Shown piece after piece: positions 1 through 8,413 of a DNA stretch of 44,591 nucleotides (its first letter is position 1; the number at the start of each line of letters is the position of its first letter). The notes under the pieces are model-generated. The model made no database searches. It saw only the letters and a list, made by a program, of their open reading frames with translations, and was not told where the DNA came from. The stretch covers positions 1-44,591 of the forward strand of contig CAZEMR010000022.1 of the NCBI GenBank assembly GCA_964513465.1. The letters run 5' to 3'. The DNA comes from CAZEMR01 sp964513465 (GTDB taxonomy: Bacteria > Bacteroidota > Ignavibacteria > Kapaibacteriales > UBA2268). The position numbers and the translations under genes are program-made.

Positions 1-30
1 CGTCGAATTCTAAATGTCTGAATGCCATAA

Positions 31-1395
31 TTACACCTTTATAATATATTTATGTTTCTTTTTGGATTCTGTCGGATCGACTTTTTCGAGGCTGACTTCG
101 ATCAGCGGGCGGCCGATGGATTTGCTCAGGTTTTCGTATTTGGCGCGGAATTCATTGCTTCTGGTGCTGAGGAAACTGATCAGCTCGCGCTGGTATTTTT
201 CCTGGAGTTGGTCTGTCGGATCGGCGGCGATATGAACATAGAATCGGAATACATCCGCTTCGCCGACCTGGATTTGCTCGACTTCGTAATACCCGCCATA
301 TTTATAATTTTGGTCAAGATTATTGAAATGGTCGTTAATTTCCTCGAGCGAGAGATTCGTGCCGTAGAATATTATCTGATTGTCCACCCGCCCGGATATG
401 CAGAGTATCTCTTCGGGCAATTCGGCGATTATTTCCGAGGGGATATCCCCGCCGGCGGCAAGCTTATCGCGATGGACGATGAAGCCCGTATCGCCGGTGT
501 CGTAGCGCACGAGCGGTATCATCTGGTCTTTGGTAACGACAATGCGGCCGTCGATGATTTCGACATACGCCTTTGGGAATAGCTTCATCAGAAATGGGGT
601 GTTTGTGGTGTCGAATAATTTGTCCGATAGCTCCGGCCGCGCGTGTATATAATTACGAAGGCGGATTAGCGGCGCGATCTCGACGGCTACATCGCCCGTA
701 TCGGCAGAGCCATAGCCTGTCCAGACCGTGAATGCGTTTTCGCCGGTGTGGCCGAAAAATTCGTTGACTTTATTGCGGAAGCTCTCGGGGAAAAATTCGC
801 CGACGACCGGGAAATAAGTTGCGCCGGGGCGTGGCTCAATGCCGCGCTCGCGGAAGAGGTGCATTATCAGATTTATATTCGAAGGATTTGTCATAAAAAT
901 AAACTGGTCATAATTTTCGCTGAACTCCGAATAAATATCCATTGCCTCGGCGAGATTCAGCGAGGGAGTCGTAACGGTCAGATCGTATTTTTCGAGCGCT
1001 GCAAGCTGGCGCATGGTGGAGGCAATCTGCATCCCGCCGATCCAGGTGCCGAACGCCAGGCATACGAATACGAGGGTGCGGCGCTTCGAGATCGAATAGT
1101 ATGATTCGAGCATTTGCTCGACGTCGGCGAGGTATTGCTTTTCGTCGATGGCGCGCTTTGGCCAGAATACCGATCCGGCCTTGCTGAATCCCGAGCTGGC
1201 GCCGATCAGGTGGCATCCGGCCAGGCTTGAGTCCCAGCACATCTCGCGGGTTGCGTATTCGAGCAAATAATTCTTTTTATTGATTAAAGGGATTTGTTTC
1301 CATCCTCCGGAAAATTCGAAATTATTTTTTTCGAGAAAATTCCGGTAGGCGGGAACCCTTGCTTTTGTTTCGTTGAATAAATCGAGAGGTTTCAT
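31..1395 (-). CDS. AMP-forming ligase of the phenylacetate-CoA ligase / F390 synthetase family
   Basis: The 454-residue protein resembles the PaaK branch of adenylate-forming enzymes, which activate a carboxylic acid as an acyl-adenylate and usually pass it to CoA in the cytoplasm. Visible landmarks in order are a Ser/Gly-rich nucleotide loop (GASSGFSKAG, around residue 66), the aromatic-Gly motif GYGSAD near residue 228, where the usual Glu is replaced by Ala-Asp, the ribose-binding VRYDTGD near residue 297, and the hinge-like ISGRVDNQ near residue 334. The Lys-rich C-terminus (KKKHKYIIKV) is consistent with the small C-terminal domain. The substrate cannot be read from the sequence. The gene stands alone: the AKR gene to its right is divergent, and the 30 bases to its left hold nothing recognisable. 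An FNR- or F390-type ligase is the main alternative. The family call is fairly sure; the reaction is not. Confidence 0.75.
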   Translation of the reverse strand: MKPLDLFNETKARVPAYRNFLEKNNFEFSGGWKQIPLINKKNYLLEYATREMCWDSSLAGCHLIGASSGFSKAGSVFWPKRAIDEKQYLADVEQMLESYYSISKRRTLVFVCLAFGTWIGGMQIASTMRQLAALEKYDLTVTTPSLNLAEAMDIYSEFSENYDQFIFMTNPSNINLIMHLFRERGIEPRPGATYFPVVGEFFPESFRNKVNEFFGHTGENAFTVWTGYGSADTGDVAVEIAPLIRLRNYIHARPELSDKLFDTTNTPFLMKLFPKAYVEIIDGRIVVTKDQMIPLVRYDTGDTGFIVHRDKLAAGGDIPSEIIAELPEEILCISGRVDNQIIFYGTNLSLEEINDHFNNLDQNYKYGGYYEVEQIQVGEADVFRFYVHIAADPTDQLQEKYQRELISFLSTRSNEFRAKYENLSKSIGRPLIEVSLEKVDPTESKKKHKYIIKV

Positions 1396-1638
1396 TGGCA
1401 GAAATTTCCTGAATAATGATTAATCATAATCCCGAAAATACTTATTTCCTGACTTAATCAAAAGAAATTAATTAAAATTTAATAATTTGCTCTATTATGC
1501 AATCCCATTTATATAATATTATTCCACCGGAATTCGTTTGCAATAATATCTGTCCGTGATATCTACCCCAACGGACTTCTTTAAATTATATATAATTCCG
1601 ATACTTTTTTTCTTCCGAATAAACCCAAAAGGAGCACT

Positions 1639-2625
1639 ATGGACAACGTCAAAATTGATGGAATCGACAAGGATTTAAGCAGAATTGCGCTCGGCACATG
1701 GGCTATAGGCGGATGGATGTGGGGCGGCACCGAAGAGCGCCGCTCGATCGATACTATCCGCGAGGCGCTCGACCGAGGCGTTAATATTATCGACACCGCG
1801 CCGGTATATGGCTTCGGCCAGTCCGAGGAGATTGTCGGCAAGGCGGTCAAAGAATACGGCGGCCGCGATAAAATCGCAATCGCCACAAAGTTGGGGCTGG
1901 AATGGAACGACAGGCAGCAGGTGCACCGCAATTCCTCCAGGCAGCGGATATTAAAAGAGATTGATGATTCGCTGCGGCGATTGCAGACGGATTATATCGA
2001 TTTATATCAGGTGCACTGGCCCGACCCCGAAGTGCCGTTCGTAGAAACCGCCGAGACTCTTTATAAACTAAAGCAGGACGGTAAGATACGCGCAATCGGA
2101 GTGAGCAATTATTCGCCGGAACAGATGGAGGAATTCCGCACTGCCGCGCCACTCGCAACCTGCCAGCCGCCATATAATATATTTGAGCGCGAAATAGAGC
2201 AGGACGTCAAGCCATACTGCCAGAAGCAGGGCATCGCTATACTGGCATACGGCGCGCTTTGCCGCGGTCTGCTGACCGGGAAAATGACACCCGACTACGA
2301 ATTTCAGGGCGACGACCTCCGCAAGGTCGATCCTAAATTCCAGGAGCCGAGATTCGGGCAGTACCGTGCCGCGGTGGATAAGCTAAACCAGTTCGCCCAG
2401 AAGCACTATAAAAAGCGGGTGATCCACCTTGCCGTGCGCTGGATACTCGACCGCGACGTCGAAATCGCGATCTGGGGCGCGCGCAAACCGGAGCAGCTCC
2501 GGCCGATAGAGGAGATGTTCAACTGGGCGGTCGGCGAACACGAGATGGAGGAGATCGACCGCATATTGTTCGAGACAATCAAAGAGCCGGTCGGCCCGGA
2601 ATTCATGGCGCCTCCGGAGCATTGA
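1639..2625 (+). CDS. Aldo/keto reductase
   Basis: A 328-residue NADPH-dependent oxidoreductase of the aldo/keto reductase superfamily, a cytosolic TIM barrel reducing aldehydes or ketones. The catalytic tetrad is intact: D52 and Y57 in VNIIDTAPVYGFG, K84 in IATKLG, and H126 in YQVHWPDP. The strand motif GVSNYSPEQ and the C-terminal NADP-binding stretch (IAIWGARKPEQL) are also present. Length is normal for the family (300-340). The start at 1639 is supported by an AAAGGAG Shine-Dalgarno about 5 bases upstream. The gene is divergent from the ligase at 31-1395 across a 243-bp AT-rich spacer, and convergent with the MscS gene. The closest subgroup appears to be the YajO/Tas-like general AKRs; the physiological substrate is unknown. 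Confidence 0.93.
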   Translation: MDNVKIDGIDKDLSRIALGTWAIGGWMWGGTEERRSIDTIREALDRGVNIIDTAPVYGFGQSEEIVGKAVKEYGGRDKIAIATKLGLEWNDRQQVHRNSSRQRILKEIDDSLRRLQTDYIDLYQVHWPDPEVPFVETAETLYKLKQDGKIRAIGVSNYSPEQMEEFRTAAPLATCQPPYNIFEREIEQDVKPYCQKQGIAILAYGALCRGLLTGKMTPDYEFQGDDLRKVDPKFQEPRFGQYRAAVDKLNQFAQKHYKKRVIHLAVRWILDRDVEIAIWGARKPEQLRPIEEMFNWAVGEHEMEEIDRILFETIKEPVGPEFMAPPEH

Positions 2626-2723
2626 TTTCGGATACCGGATATTGGGCATTGGATTATGGACGTAAGAGAGACTGCTTCGTCGCTGCGCAACGACACCAGC
2701 AGAAGCGCCTGATACATGAGTTG

Positions 2724-2743
2724 CAGAGGGCTGAAGCCCTCTG
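2724..2743. repeat. Perfect palindromic hairpin element (unit 1)
   Basis: CAGAGGGCTGAAGCCCTCTG reads as a 9-bp perfect inverted repeat with a 2-base centre and is bordered by GTTGC on both sides. It lies in the short spacer between the convergent AKR and MscS genes. It has no trailing T-run, so it is a weak terminator candidate and more like a dispersed intergenic palindrome. Confidence 0.7.
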
Positions 2744-2776
2744 TTGCTGGTATGGAAATGGCTGACATATCCACAT

Positions 2777-2801
2777 GCAACAAGGGGCTTTAGCCCGTTG
2801 C
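2777..2801. repeat. Imperfect palindromic hairpin element (unit 2)
   Basis: This is a second hairpin with outer arms GCAAC/GTTGC and inner arms GGGCT/AGCCC. It shares the GTTGC ends and GGGCT..AGCCC core with the unit at 2724, so the pair looks like two members of one repeat family separated by 33 bases. It may also serve as a bidirectional terminator for the convergent genes. Confidence 0.6.
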
Positions 2802-2812
2802 GGAATATGCGA

Positions 2813-4456
2813 TCAATTCTCCTCCGGGCCTTTGGCGCGTTTTTTGAAAAATTCGCTCACCTTTTCCGAAAATACGCTGCGATCTCCCGTATAATGCGGA
2901 GTCAGCGTTTTCTTCTCGGGGAAGTCCTCTACGTGAACCGTCTGAGTCGGGAATGCGAAGCGGACGCCCAATTCCTCGGCCAGGCGTATTATATCGAGAA
3001 TTATTTGGTGGCGCGCCTTAAGCTCGGCCGCCCAGTCCGGCACCGCGAAGAATATATAAAATAGCACGTTCAGCGATGATGCGCCGAATTCGTTCATGTA
3101 TATATGATACATTTCTTTGTTTGTGTCCGGATGGCGATCCACAATCGTGCGCAATCCCTCGACGAATGCCTCCACGAGATCCGGCGGAGTATCGTAAGTG
3201 ATTGATAATGTTGTATAAAAGCGGCGATACTGGCGGCGGCCCATGTTGTCGATCGTCAGATCGGCCAACCGGCCGTTGGGGATCGATACCACCGAATTAT
3301 AGAATGTCCGCAGCCGTGTGGAGCGGATTCCGACTTCTTCGACTGTGGCGTCGAGGCCTTCGAATTTCACCCAGTCACCCACTTCGAAGGGCTGGTCGGA
3401 GAAAATCGTGATTGATCCGAAAAGATTCTTGATTGTCTCCTGAGCGGCCAGCGCAAATGCCAGACCACCAATAGAAACACCTGCCAGCAAAGGAGTTATG
3501 CTTACGTCCAGATTGTTCAATAAATAAATTACGCCAAAAACGACCACCACCACCTTCAGCGTTTTACGGATGAGCGGTACCAGCTGGTCGTCGATGCTGG
3601 TATGCGTTTTGAGCGCCAGCCGCGAGAGTATGTCGCCCACGAGATCGCACAGCCGGTAGGCGATCAGAGTAAACAGCAGCGGCGTAATTACCTTAATTGC
3701 GTATGAGATAGCTATTCCGATCGATGGCGGAAGCTGTAGCGCTGGCAGGAATATCACCACAATCAGCACCAGCAGCAGACTGCTTATCGGGCGCGCGATC
3801 GGGCGGATATAGCGTTCGGCGATCGATGTCCGTTTCATTTTTGAGAAGACTTTGACCAGAAAATAGCCGAACATCCATACAAAAATTTTATGAAGCAAAA
3901 AACCGAGAACTATATATATTATGATGCCGATATACTGCCAGAGCTGCAGCCCGAGATAGGTCTCAAGCGTGAAATCAGGCAAAATATCCATTAGAGCATC
4001 CGAATCGAAAGGGAAAAGCTTTTCGTACATTTCCGGAATCGCCTCGACCGTTGCAGTGGAATATTGCCACTTATCATCATATTTTTTCAAATAGATACGG
4101 GGTTCTTTATCGAACAGGACATATCGCGCTTTGCCGGAGGCGCTGTCGAAATAATTCGGATCGTCGGGGATGTCCTCGAACGAAACGTATAGCTGGCGTC
4201 CGTCCATGACCCTTTTCAGCCGGATTGCGCGGTTACGGGCTACCTTGTCGTCGCCGTCGAAATGCAGAGTTTTAGCGGCGAGCGATGGGCGGAAATTTTT
4301 GTTTTGCAAATAAAAAAGATGCGAGCGGACGGCATCGCGCGGGGAGTCGAGCAAAACGCTGTCGGGTGGGATTGATTCTGCGTTCTGAGCAATTACTAAG
4401 CCTGGAGCGGCAGCCAAAAAAATAATTGCAAGCCAATAAATAAAATGCTTTTTCAT
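2813..4456 (-). CDS. MscS-family mechanosensitive ion channel
   Basis: This 547-residue protein starts with a cleavable signal peptide (MKKHFIYWLAIIFLAAAPGLVIAQ) and has a periplasmic domain to about residue 165. About four or five membrane helices follow between roughly 170 and 345. The pore-lining helix and start of the beta domain are clear near 320-360 (SIGGLAFALAAQE, then PFEVGDWVKFEG), followed by VSIPNGRLAD of the upper vestibule. Such channels open under membrane tension and release solutes during hypo-osmotic shock. The N-terminal extension makes it longer than E. coli MscS (286 residues), a common variant. It is a single gene, divergent from nuoC across an AT-rich 183-bp spacer. The initiator ATG is followed directly by the Lys-Lys signal peptide, which supports this start. 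Confidence 0.92.
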   Translation of the reverse strand: MKKHFIYWLAIIFLAAAPGLVIAQNAESIPPDSVLLDSPRDAVRSHLFYLQNKNFRPSLAAKTLHFDGDDKVARNRAIRLKRVMDGRQLYVSFEDIPDDPNYFDSASGKARYVLFDKEPRIYLKKYDDKWQYSTATVEAIPEMYEKLFPFDSDALMDILPDFTLETYLGLQLWQYIGIIIYIVLGFLLHKIFVWMFGYFLVKVFSKMKRTSIAERYIRPIARPISSLLLVLIVVIFLPALQLPPSIGIAISYAIKVITPLLFTLIAYRLCDLVGDILSRLALKTHTSIDDQLVPLIRKTLKVVVVVFGVIYLLNNLDVSITPLLAGVSIGGLAFALAAQETIKNLFGSITIFSDQPFEVGDWVKFEGLDATVEEVGIRSTRLRTFYNSVVSIPNGRLADLTIDNMGRRQYRRFYTTLSITYDTPPDLVEAFVEGLRTIVDRHPDTNKEMYHIYMNEFGASSLNVLFYIFFAVPDWAAELKARHQIILDIIRLAEELGVRFAFPTQTVHVEDFPEKKTLTPHYTGDRSVFSEKVSEFFKKRAKGPEEN

Positions 4457-4560
4457 TTCGGTTTAATAAATTTATAAAACAATCAGATTTTTACATCGGA
4501 GTGAGAATTGTCGAATGAATATAAGAAATTTTGGGAATAATATATATATTCAAATAGAAC

Positions 4561-4592
4561 TTTGCTATTCAAACATTTTTTTATTATTTTTT
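4561..4592 (+). promoter_or_regulatory. Candidate Bacteroidota-type promoter for nuoC
   Basis: TTTG at 4561-4564, a 20-base spacer and TATTTTTT at 4585-4592 approximate the Bacteroidota primary-sigma consensus (TTTG, 19-20 bases, TAnnTTTG) with one mismatch in the downstream element. It is correctly oriented about 50 bases upstream of nuoC. The region is very T-rich, so a chance match is quite possible. Confidence 0.35.
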
Positions 4593-4639
4593 CCGAATAT
4601 TTATAACACATTGAGTGTGAAACCATTCGAAGAAATGAC

Positions 4640-5176
4640 ATGGAAAAGCAGCACGAAAAATTTATCGAAATCGCCCGCAATTACGATTCCGACGTCGAAA
4701 CCAAAGTCCACCGCGGCCAATTGACCATCAAAACCCGCCCGGAGAAACTGATCGACATTCTGAACGGGCTTCGCGACAATCCCGAAAGCTCTTTCGATAT
4801 GCTGATCGACATCACCGCAATCGACTGGAACCGCCGCGGCGAGCGCTTCGAGGTAGTCTATTTCCTCTATTCGAATAAATTAAAACACCGCGTGCGCATC
4901 AAAATCGGGGCCGACGCAAAATCCCCCAAATGCCCGACCATCACTGCGCTCTGGGATAGCGCCGACTGGTACGAGCGCGAGGTTTACGATATGTTCGGCA
5001 TAATTTTCGAAGGGCACCCGCGCTTCCGGCGATTCTATATGCCCGAGGATTTCAACGATCCGGAAACCGGCGATCCGCTTTATCCGATGCGCAAGGAATT
5101 CCCGCTGATGGGCATTCCGGATTCGTTGCCGCTGCCTGCATATCCCGAACGCTACGGCGATCTTACGGACGAGTGA
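4640..5176 (+). CDS. nuoC: NADH-quinone oxidoreductase subunit C (30 kDa subunit)
   Basis: A 178-residue protein with the complete NuoC signature: MLIDITAIDWNRRG near residue 54, the strand pair VVYFLYSNKLKHRVRIK, then ADWYEREVYDMFGIIFEGHP near residue 112 and RRFYMPEDF and MRKEFPL towards the C-terminus. NuoC is part of the peripheral arm of complex I and contacts NuoD and NuoB on the cytoplasmic face. Length fits the family (150-220). The gene stands alone here: the gene to the left is a divergent MscS channel and a terminator follows at 5240, with no nuoA, B or D nearby. The rest of complex I must be elsewhere, or this is a relocated or extra copy. An ATG start preceded by a purine-rich GAAGAAATG stretch is plausible but has no strong Shine-Dalgarno. 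Confidence 0.95.
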   Translation: MEKQHEKFIEIARNYDSDVETKVHRGQLTIKTRPEKLIDILNGLRDNPESSFDMLIDITAIDWNRRGERFEVVYFLYSNKLKHRVRIKIGADAKSPKCPTITALWDSADWYEREVYDMFGIIFEGHPRFRRFYMPEDFNDPETGDPLYPMRKEFPLMGIPDSLPLPAYPERYGDLTDE

Positions 5177-5239
5177 TTGACTTTTTGATATTGAAAAGTG
5201 ATTGTCTCGCAATAGATTGATTTATATATATTTATACAT

Positions 5240-5269
5240 AGGCAGGTCGACGGCGGCCTGTCTTTTTTT
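5240..5269 (+). terminator. Rho-independent terminator after nuoC
   Basis: The arms AGGCAGG and CCTGTCT (one G-T pair) enclose a 10-base GC-rich loop and are followed directly by a run of seven T. It sits 64 bases after the nuoC stop codon on the same strand. Confidence 0.75.
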
Positions 5270-5727
5270 ATTCGCGCTAAGGCAATGCAGGAAAAGCTGC
5301 CCCGATGTCACTGCGAGCGTTGCGCGGAGTCTCCCTGCCCTTGTGCTGTCACTGCGAGCGCAGCGAAGCAGTCTCAAACATCAATAAATAATATCTCAAA
5401 AATATTTGGCTAATAGATTTGAAAAAAACGGAAATAGTTTTAAAAGGAAATCTGAATGAACTTCACATTATTTTTGTGATGTTGATCCAAAATATTGTAC
5501 AATGCGCTGCGTTGAGGGGATGCGTCGCGCAGTTGTTCATTAATAAATAATTGTAACGTGTGCTTCGCTCTCTTGCGCATATTGGCAGGCATTTGCATCA
5601 GGATGCATACAGACAGCGATGCAAAAACTGCAACCGCGGGGAATGATTGCGATAAAATATTGATAATAAATCAATTACTTGAGTGTGAAAACAAGCGCAA
5701 ACGACTGCTGATAAATGCACCAATACC
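5270..5727. other. Non-coding stretch with degenerate repeats
   Basis: This spacer lies between nuoC and the convergent M16 peptidase gene. I find no convincing gene in it. The short open frames lack ribosome sites, and those at 5202-5387 and 5558 onwards translate repeat sequence or antisense of the peptidase gene. It contains the 5306-5376 repeat pair and a small palindrome, TGCATCAGGATGCA, near 5594. No structured RNA family was recognised. Confidence 0.5.
5306..5376. repeat. Two copies of a TCACTGCGAGCG-type dispersed intergenic repeat
   Basis: TGTCACTGCGAGCG occurs at 5306-5319 and again at 5347-5360. The second copy continues as CAGCGAAGCAGTCTCA. This resembles the short intergenic repeat (TCATTGCGAGCGAAGCGAAG type) scattered in many unrelated bacterial genomes. 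The two copies differ after the core, so one is degenerate. Confidence 0.6.
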
Positions 5728-7014
5728 TCAGAGCTCAGGAATGATGCGGACTTCGCTCCATTGGCCGGGCGACAGATATTTTTCAGCAAGCGCTGCTATG
5801 TCGGAAACGCCGACCGCGTCGATCCGGGCCATCAGTTCGGGAATGTCCTCTTTGCGGCCAAGCAGAAGTTCATTTTTAGCTAAGCTCTGCATTCTCATAG
5901 ACATGCTCTCGAGCGACATGATGGTGCTGGATTTTAATTGCTCGCGGGATCGGACTAGCTCGGCGCGACTGATTTTGCCGGCGAGCAGTTTCTCGAATTC
6001 TTTGAAAATCAATCGCTTAGTGCGGCTGATATTCTTGGGATCGGTGGCTGCATACACGTAAAATCCGCCGGAATCGGAGTATAGCTGCAGCGTTGAATAG
6101 ACGGAGTAGGCATAGCCGGAGATTTCGCGGATGCGCTGGTTGAGCCGAGAGCTCATGCCGTCTCCGAGCAATACGTTGAGTACGGCGAGCGGGAATCTTT
6201 CGACGTCATCTATGCCGGCGGTGCGGTTGACCAGCGCGAGATGCGACTGCTGAACCGGCCTTTCGTATGCTTCGATTCGCTGAGTGTAATCGCTGGGAGC
6301 GCTGTCCTGGAGCGGAGTTTCGGGTGGTGATATTTGAGGCAGCATAGCGATAATATTGTCCACAAGTCGCTTGTGCGAAATATTGCCTGCTGCGCTTATA
6401 ATTATATTATTATAGTGGTACTTAGCGCGATGGAATGCCTCTAGCTCGGGCGGACCGATGCGCTCGATCGATTCGGCGGTGCCAACTATAGGATTGCCAA
6501 GGGGATGCGCGCCGTAGAGCAGGCGGTCTGCGAAATCGAAAATCAGCTCTTCGGGGTCGTCGTCGTAACTCCTTATTTCCTCGAGAATTATGGAGCGTTC
6601 GCGATCTATTTCCGATGCGCGGAATCGCGGGCTGAAAACAACATCCATCAATAATCCCAGGGATTTACGGATATGCGGCTTCAGGGTTCGCACGTAGTAA
6701 AACGTGTATTCCTTTGTGGTATAAGCATTTGTGTATGCACCGACGGATTCGAATTGCGAAGCAATCTGGCGTGTGTTGTGGCGTCGTGTGCGGCGGAATA
6801 CGGCATGCTCCAAAAAATGCGCAATTCCTTCTAATTCAGCGGGTTCGTGGCGTGTGCCCGCGCGAACACAGGCGCCGATAGCAACGGAATCGACCGTGGG
6901 GACTTCTTCTGTGATAATTGTAAGTCCTTGCGGTATAACTGTTTTAGTGTATCTGATTGCAGAGGATTCGGCTGCGATTGATCTTGCGATCGGATATTTT
7001 TTTCTGCGATTCAT
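5728..7014 (-). CDS. M16-family zinc metallopeptidase (processing-peptidase-like)
   Basis: A 428-residue single-chain member of the pitrilysin/insulinase family. The inverted zinc motif HxxEH is intact as H66-F-L-E69-H70, and the downstream glutamate lies in the helix ERSIILEEIRSYDDDPEE near residue 145. The second, inactive-type M16 domain (about 210-428) carries the usual YSVYSTLQLYSDSGGFYVYA region. Length and order match bacterial MPP-beta-like enzymes (about 410-440), which degrade small peptides in the cytoplasm or periplasm. No signal peptide is apparent. It is the last gene of a leftward set with recO and the CorC-like gene, 68 bases after the latter. The start at 7014 has no obvious Shine-Dalgarno; an internal start nearer MxxQGLTIITEEV homology cannot be excluded. 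Confidence 0.92.
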   Translation of the reverse strand: MNRRKKYPIARSIAAESSAIRYTKTVIPQGLTIITEEVPTVDSVAIGACVRAGTRHEPAELEGIAHFLEHAVFRRTRRHNTRQIASQFESVGAYTNAYTTKEYTFYYVRTLKPHIRKSLGLLMDVVFSPRFRASEIDRERSIILEEIRSYDDDPEELIFDFADRLLYGAHPLGNPIVGTAESIERIGPPELEAFHRAKYHYNNIIISAAGNISHKRLVDNIIAMLPQISPPETPLQDSAPSDYTQRIEAYERPVQQSHLALVNRTAGIDDVERFPLAVLNVLLGDGMSSRLNQRIREISGYAYSVYSTLQLYSDSGGFYVYAATDPKNISRTKRLIFKEFEKLLAGKISRAELVRSREQLKSSTIMSLESMSMRMQSLAKNELLLGRKEDIPELMARIDAVGVSDIAALAEKYLSPGQWSEVRIIPEL

Positions 7015-7082
7015 ATATATATAAGAGCTAAATTACTGGTTTATAATTGAATTAATAGACGATCGAGCGCACAGACAATTTG

Positions 7083-8402
7083 TTATTGTTTGTCATGATT
7101 GCCATTGCGATCCTCGATATACCGCATCAGCACAGTCTTTATCGACCTTTTGCTGCGCTCGACGATTTTGATGTCGTAGTCGTCGAGATGTATGATCTCG
7201 TTTTTCTCGGGAATCCGCCCGACCTCGCTTGTGATCAGGCCTCCGAGGGTTTCGTAGTCTTCATCTTCGGGCAGATCGACGGGCAGATATTCGTTTACGT
7301 CGTCGATTGCGGCCATAGCTTTTACGGAGTACTCGCCGTCCGAAAGCCGCACCACGAGCGGGGTTTCCTCGTCGTACTCGTCCTGGATTTCGCCGACGAT
7401 TTCCTCGAGCACGTCCTCGAGCGTGACTATGCCAGCGGTGCCGCCGAATTCGTCGAGCACGATTGCCAGATGGACGCGGTTGCGCTGCATATCCTGCAGC
7501 AGGCGGCTGATGCGGGTGTCCTCGTTGACGAAGAATGGGGGCCGGATTATGTCCTGAAGGATTATGAGATTTTCGTTGTGCATCATGCTGATCATGTCTT
7601 TGGCATAGATGACACCGATGATATTGTCTATAGAGTCGGTGAATACTGGCATTCGGGAGAATCCGTCCTCTATGAAATGGGATATTATCTCGTCGACCGG
7701 GTCGGATAAGTCTATGGCAAATATCTGGTTGCGGGGCACCATTATCTGGCGCACGGGGGTTTTGGAGAATTCGAAAATATTTTCGAGCAGCTTATGCTCT
7801 GTGGTGTCGATTACCCCGCGTTGCTGGCTTTCTTTCAGAATATATCTAAGTTCTTCGGCGGTATGGAGTTCGCTTTCTTCTGTCGCGGGCGAAAATCCGA
7901 ATAGTCCGATAAATTTATTTGCAAATGAATTCAGCATCCAGATAAATGGCTTGAAAACTATATAGAATAATCTGAGTGGGATGGATATCAGCAGCGAAAC
8001 CTGCACTGAGCGCTGTATAGCAAAGGATTTCGGGGCGAGTTCGCCGAAAACTATGTGCAGCACTGTGATGGTGGCGAATGCCAGCGGAAGCGCGATGCTA
8101 TGTGCTGCCGCCGGAGATATGCTAACCCCAAGGAAGTGCATAAAGTTGAGTATTATATTGGCTACCACGCTTTCGCCGATCCAGCCAAGTCCGAGGCTGG
8201 CAAGGGTAATACCAAGCTGGGTGGCAGATAGATAGGCGTCCAGATGGTTGATCATATGCCGGGTGATGCCTGCGATCCAGCTGCCGGCCATTGCCCGCAT
8301 TTCGATCTGAGTATGCCGGACTTTGACTATAGCAAATTCCGCAGCAACGAAAAATCCGTTGAGCGCTACGAAAAACAGGGTCAATAATATATCATATATC
8401 AT
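7083..8402 (-). CDS. HlyC/CorC-family transporter (DUF21-CBS-CorC_HlyC)
   Basis: 439 residues with the three-part CNNM/CorC layout: a DUF21 membrane domain with about four helices in the first 190 residues (opening LTLFFVALNGFFVAAEFA), a CBS pair at about 205-330 (VPRNQIFAIDLSD; FVNEDTRISRLLQDM; LDEFGGTAGIVTLEDVLEE) and the C-terminal CorC_HlyC transporter-associated domain at about 345-430. Members mediate Mg2+/Co2+ efflux or related ion homeostasis; older annotations call them hemolysins. The start lies 11 bases after the recO stop, so the two genes are almost certainly co-transcribed. The presence of the GTAGIVTLEDVLEEI loop marks it as a full-length, probably active member. Confidence 0.93.
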   Translation of the reverse strand: MIYDILLTLFFVALNGFFVAAEFAIVKVRHTQIEMRAMAGSWIAGITRHMINHLDAYLSATQLGITLASLGLGWIGESVVANIILNFMHFLGVSISPAAAHSIALPLAFATITVLHIVFGELAPKSFAIQRSVQVSLLISIPLRLFYIVFKPFIWMLNSFANKFIGLFGFSPATEESELHTAEELRYILKESQQRGVIDTTEHKLLENIFEFSKTPVRQIMVPRNQIFAIDLSDPVDEIISHFIEDGFSRMPVFTDSIDNIIGVIYAKDMISMMHNENLIILQDIIRPPFFVNEDTRISRLLQDMQRNRVHLAIVLDEFGGTAGIVTLEDVLEEIVGEIQDEYDEETPLVVRLSDGEYSVKAMAAIDDVNEYLPVDLPEDEDYETLGGLITSEVGRIPEKNEIIHLDDYDIKIVERSKRSIKTVLMRYIEDRNGNHDKQ

Positions 8403-8413
8403 AGAGCATTGAT

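Noticed and set aside
908..1240. Open frames antisense or out of phase to real genes, e.g. 908-1240 and many similar
   Set aside because: They lie inside recognised genes, have no ribosome site and match no protein family. GC-skewed codon use of the true gene keeps them open.
5202..5387. 61-residue frame after nuoC
   Set aside because: It translates the terminator and the TCACTGCGAGCG repeats and has no start site support.
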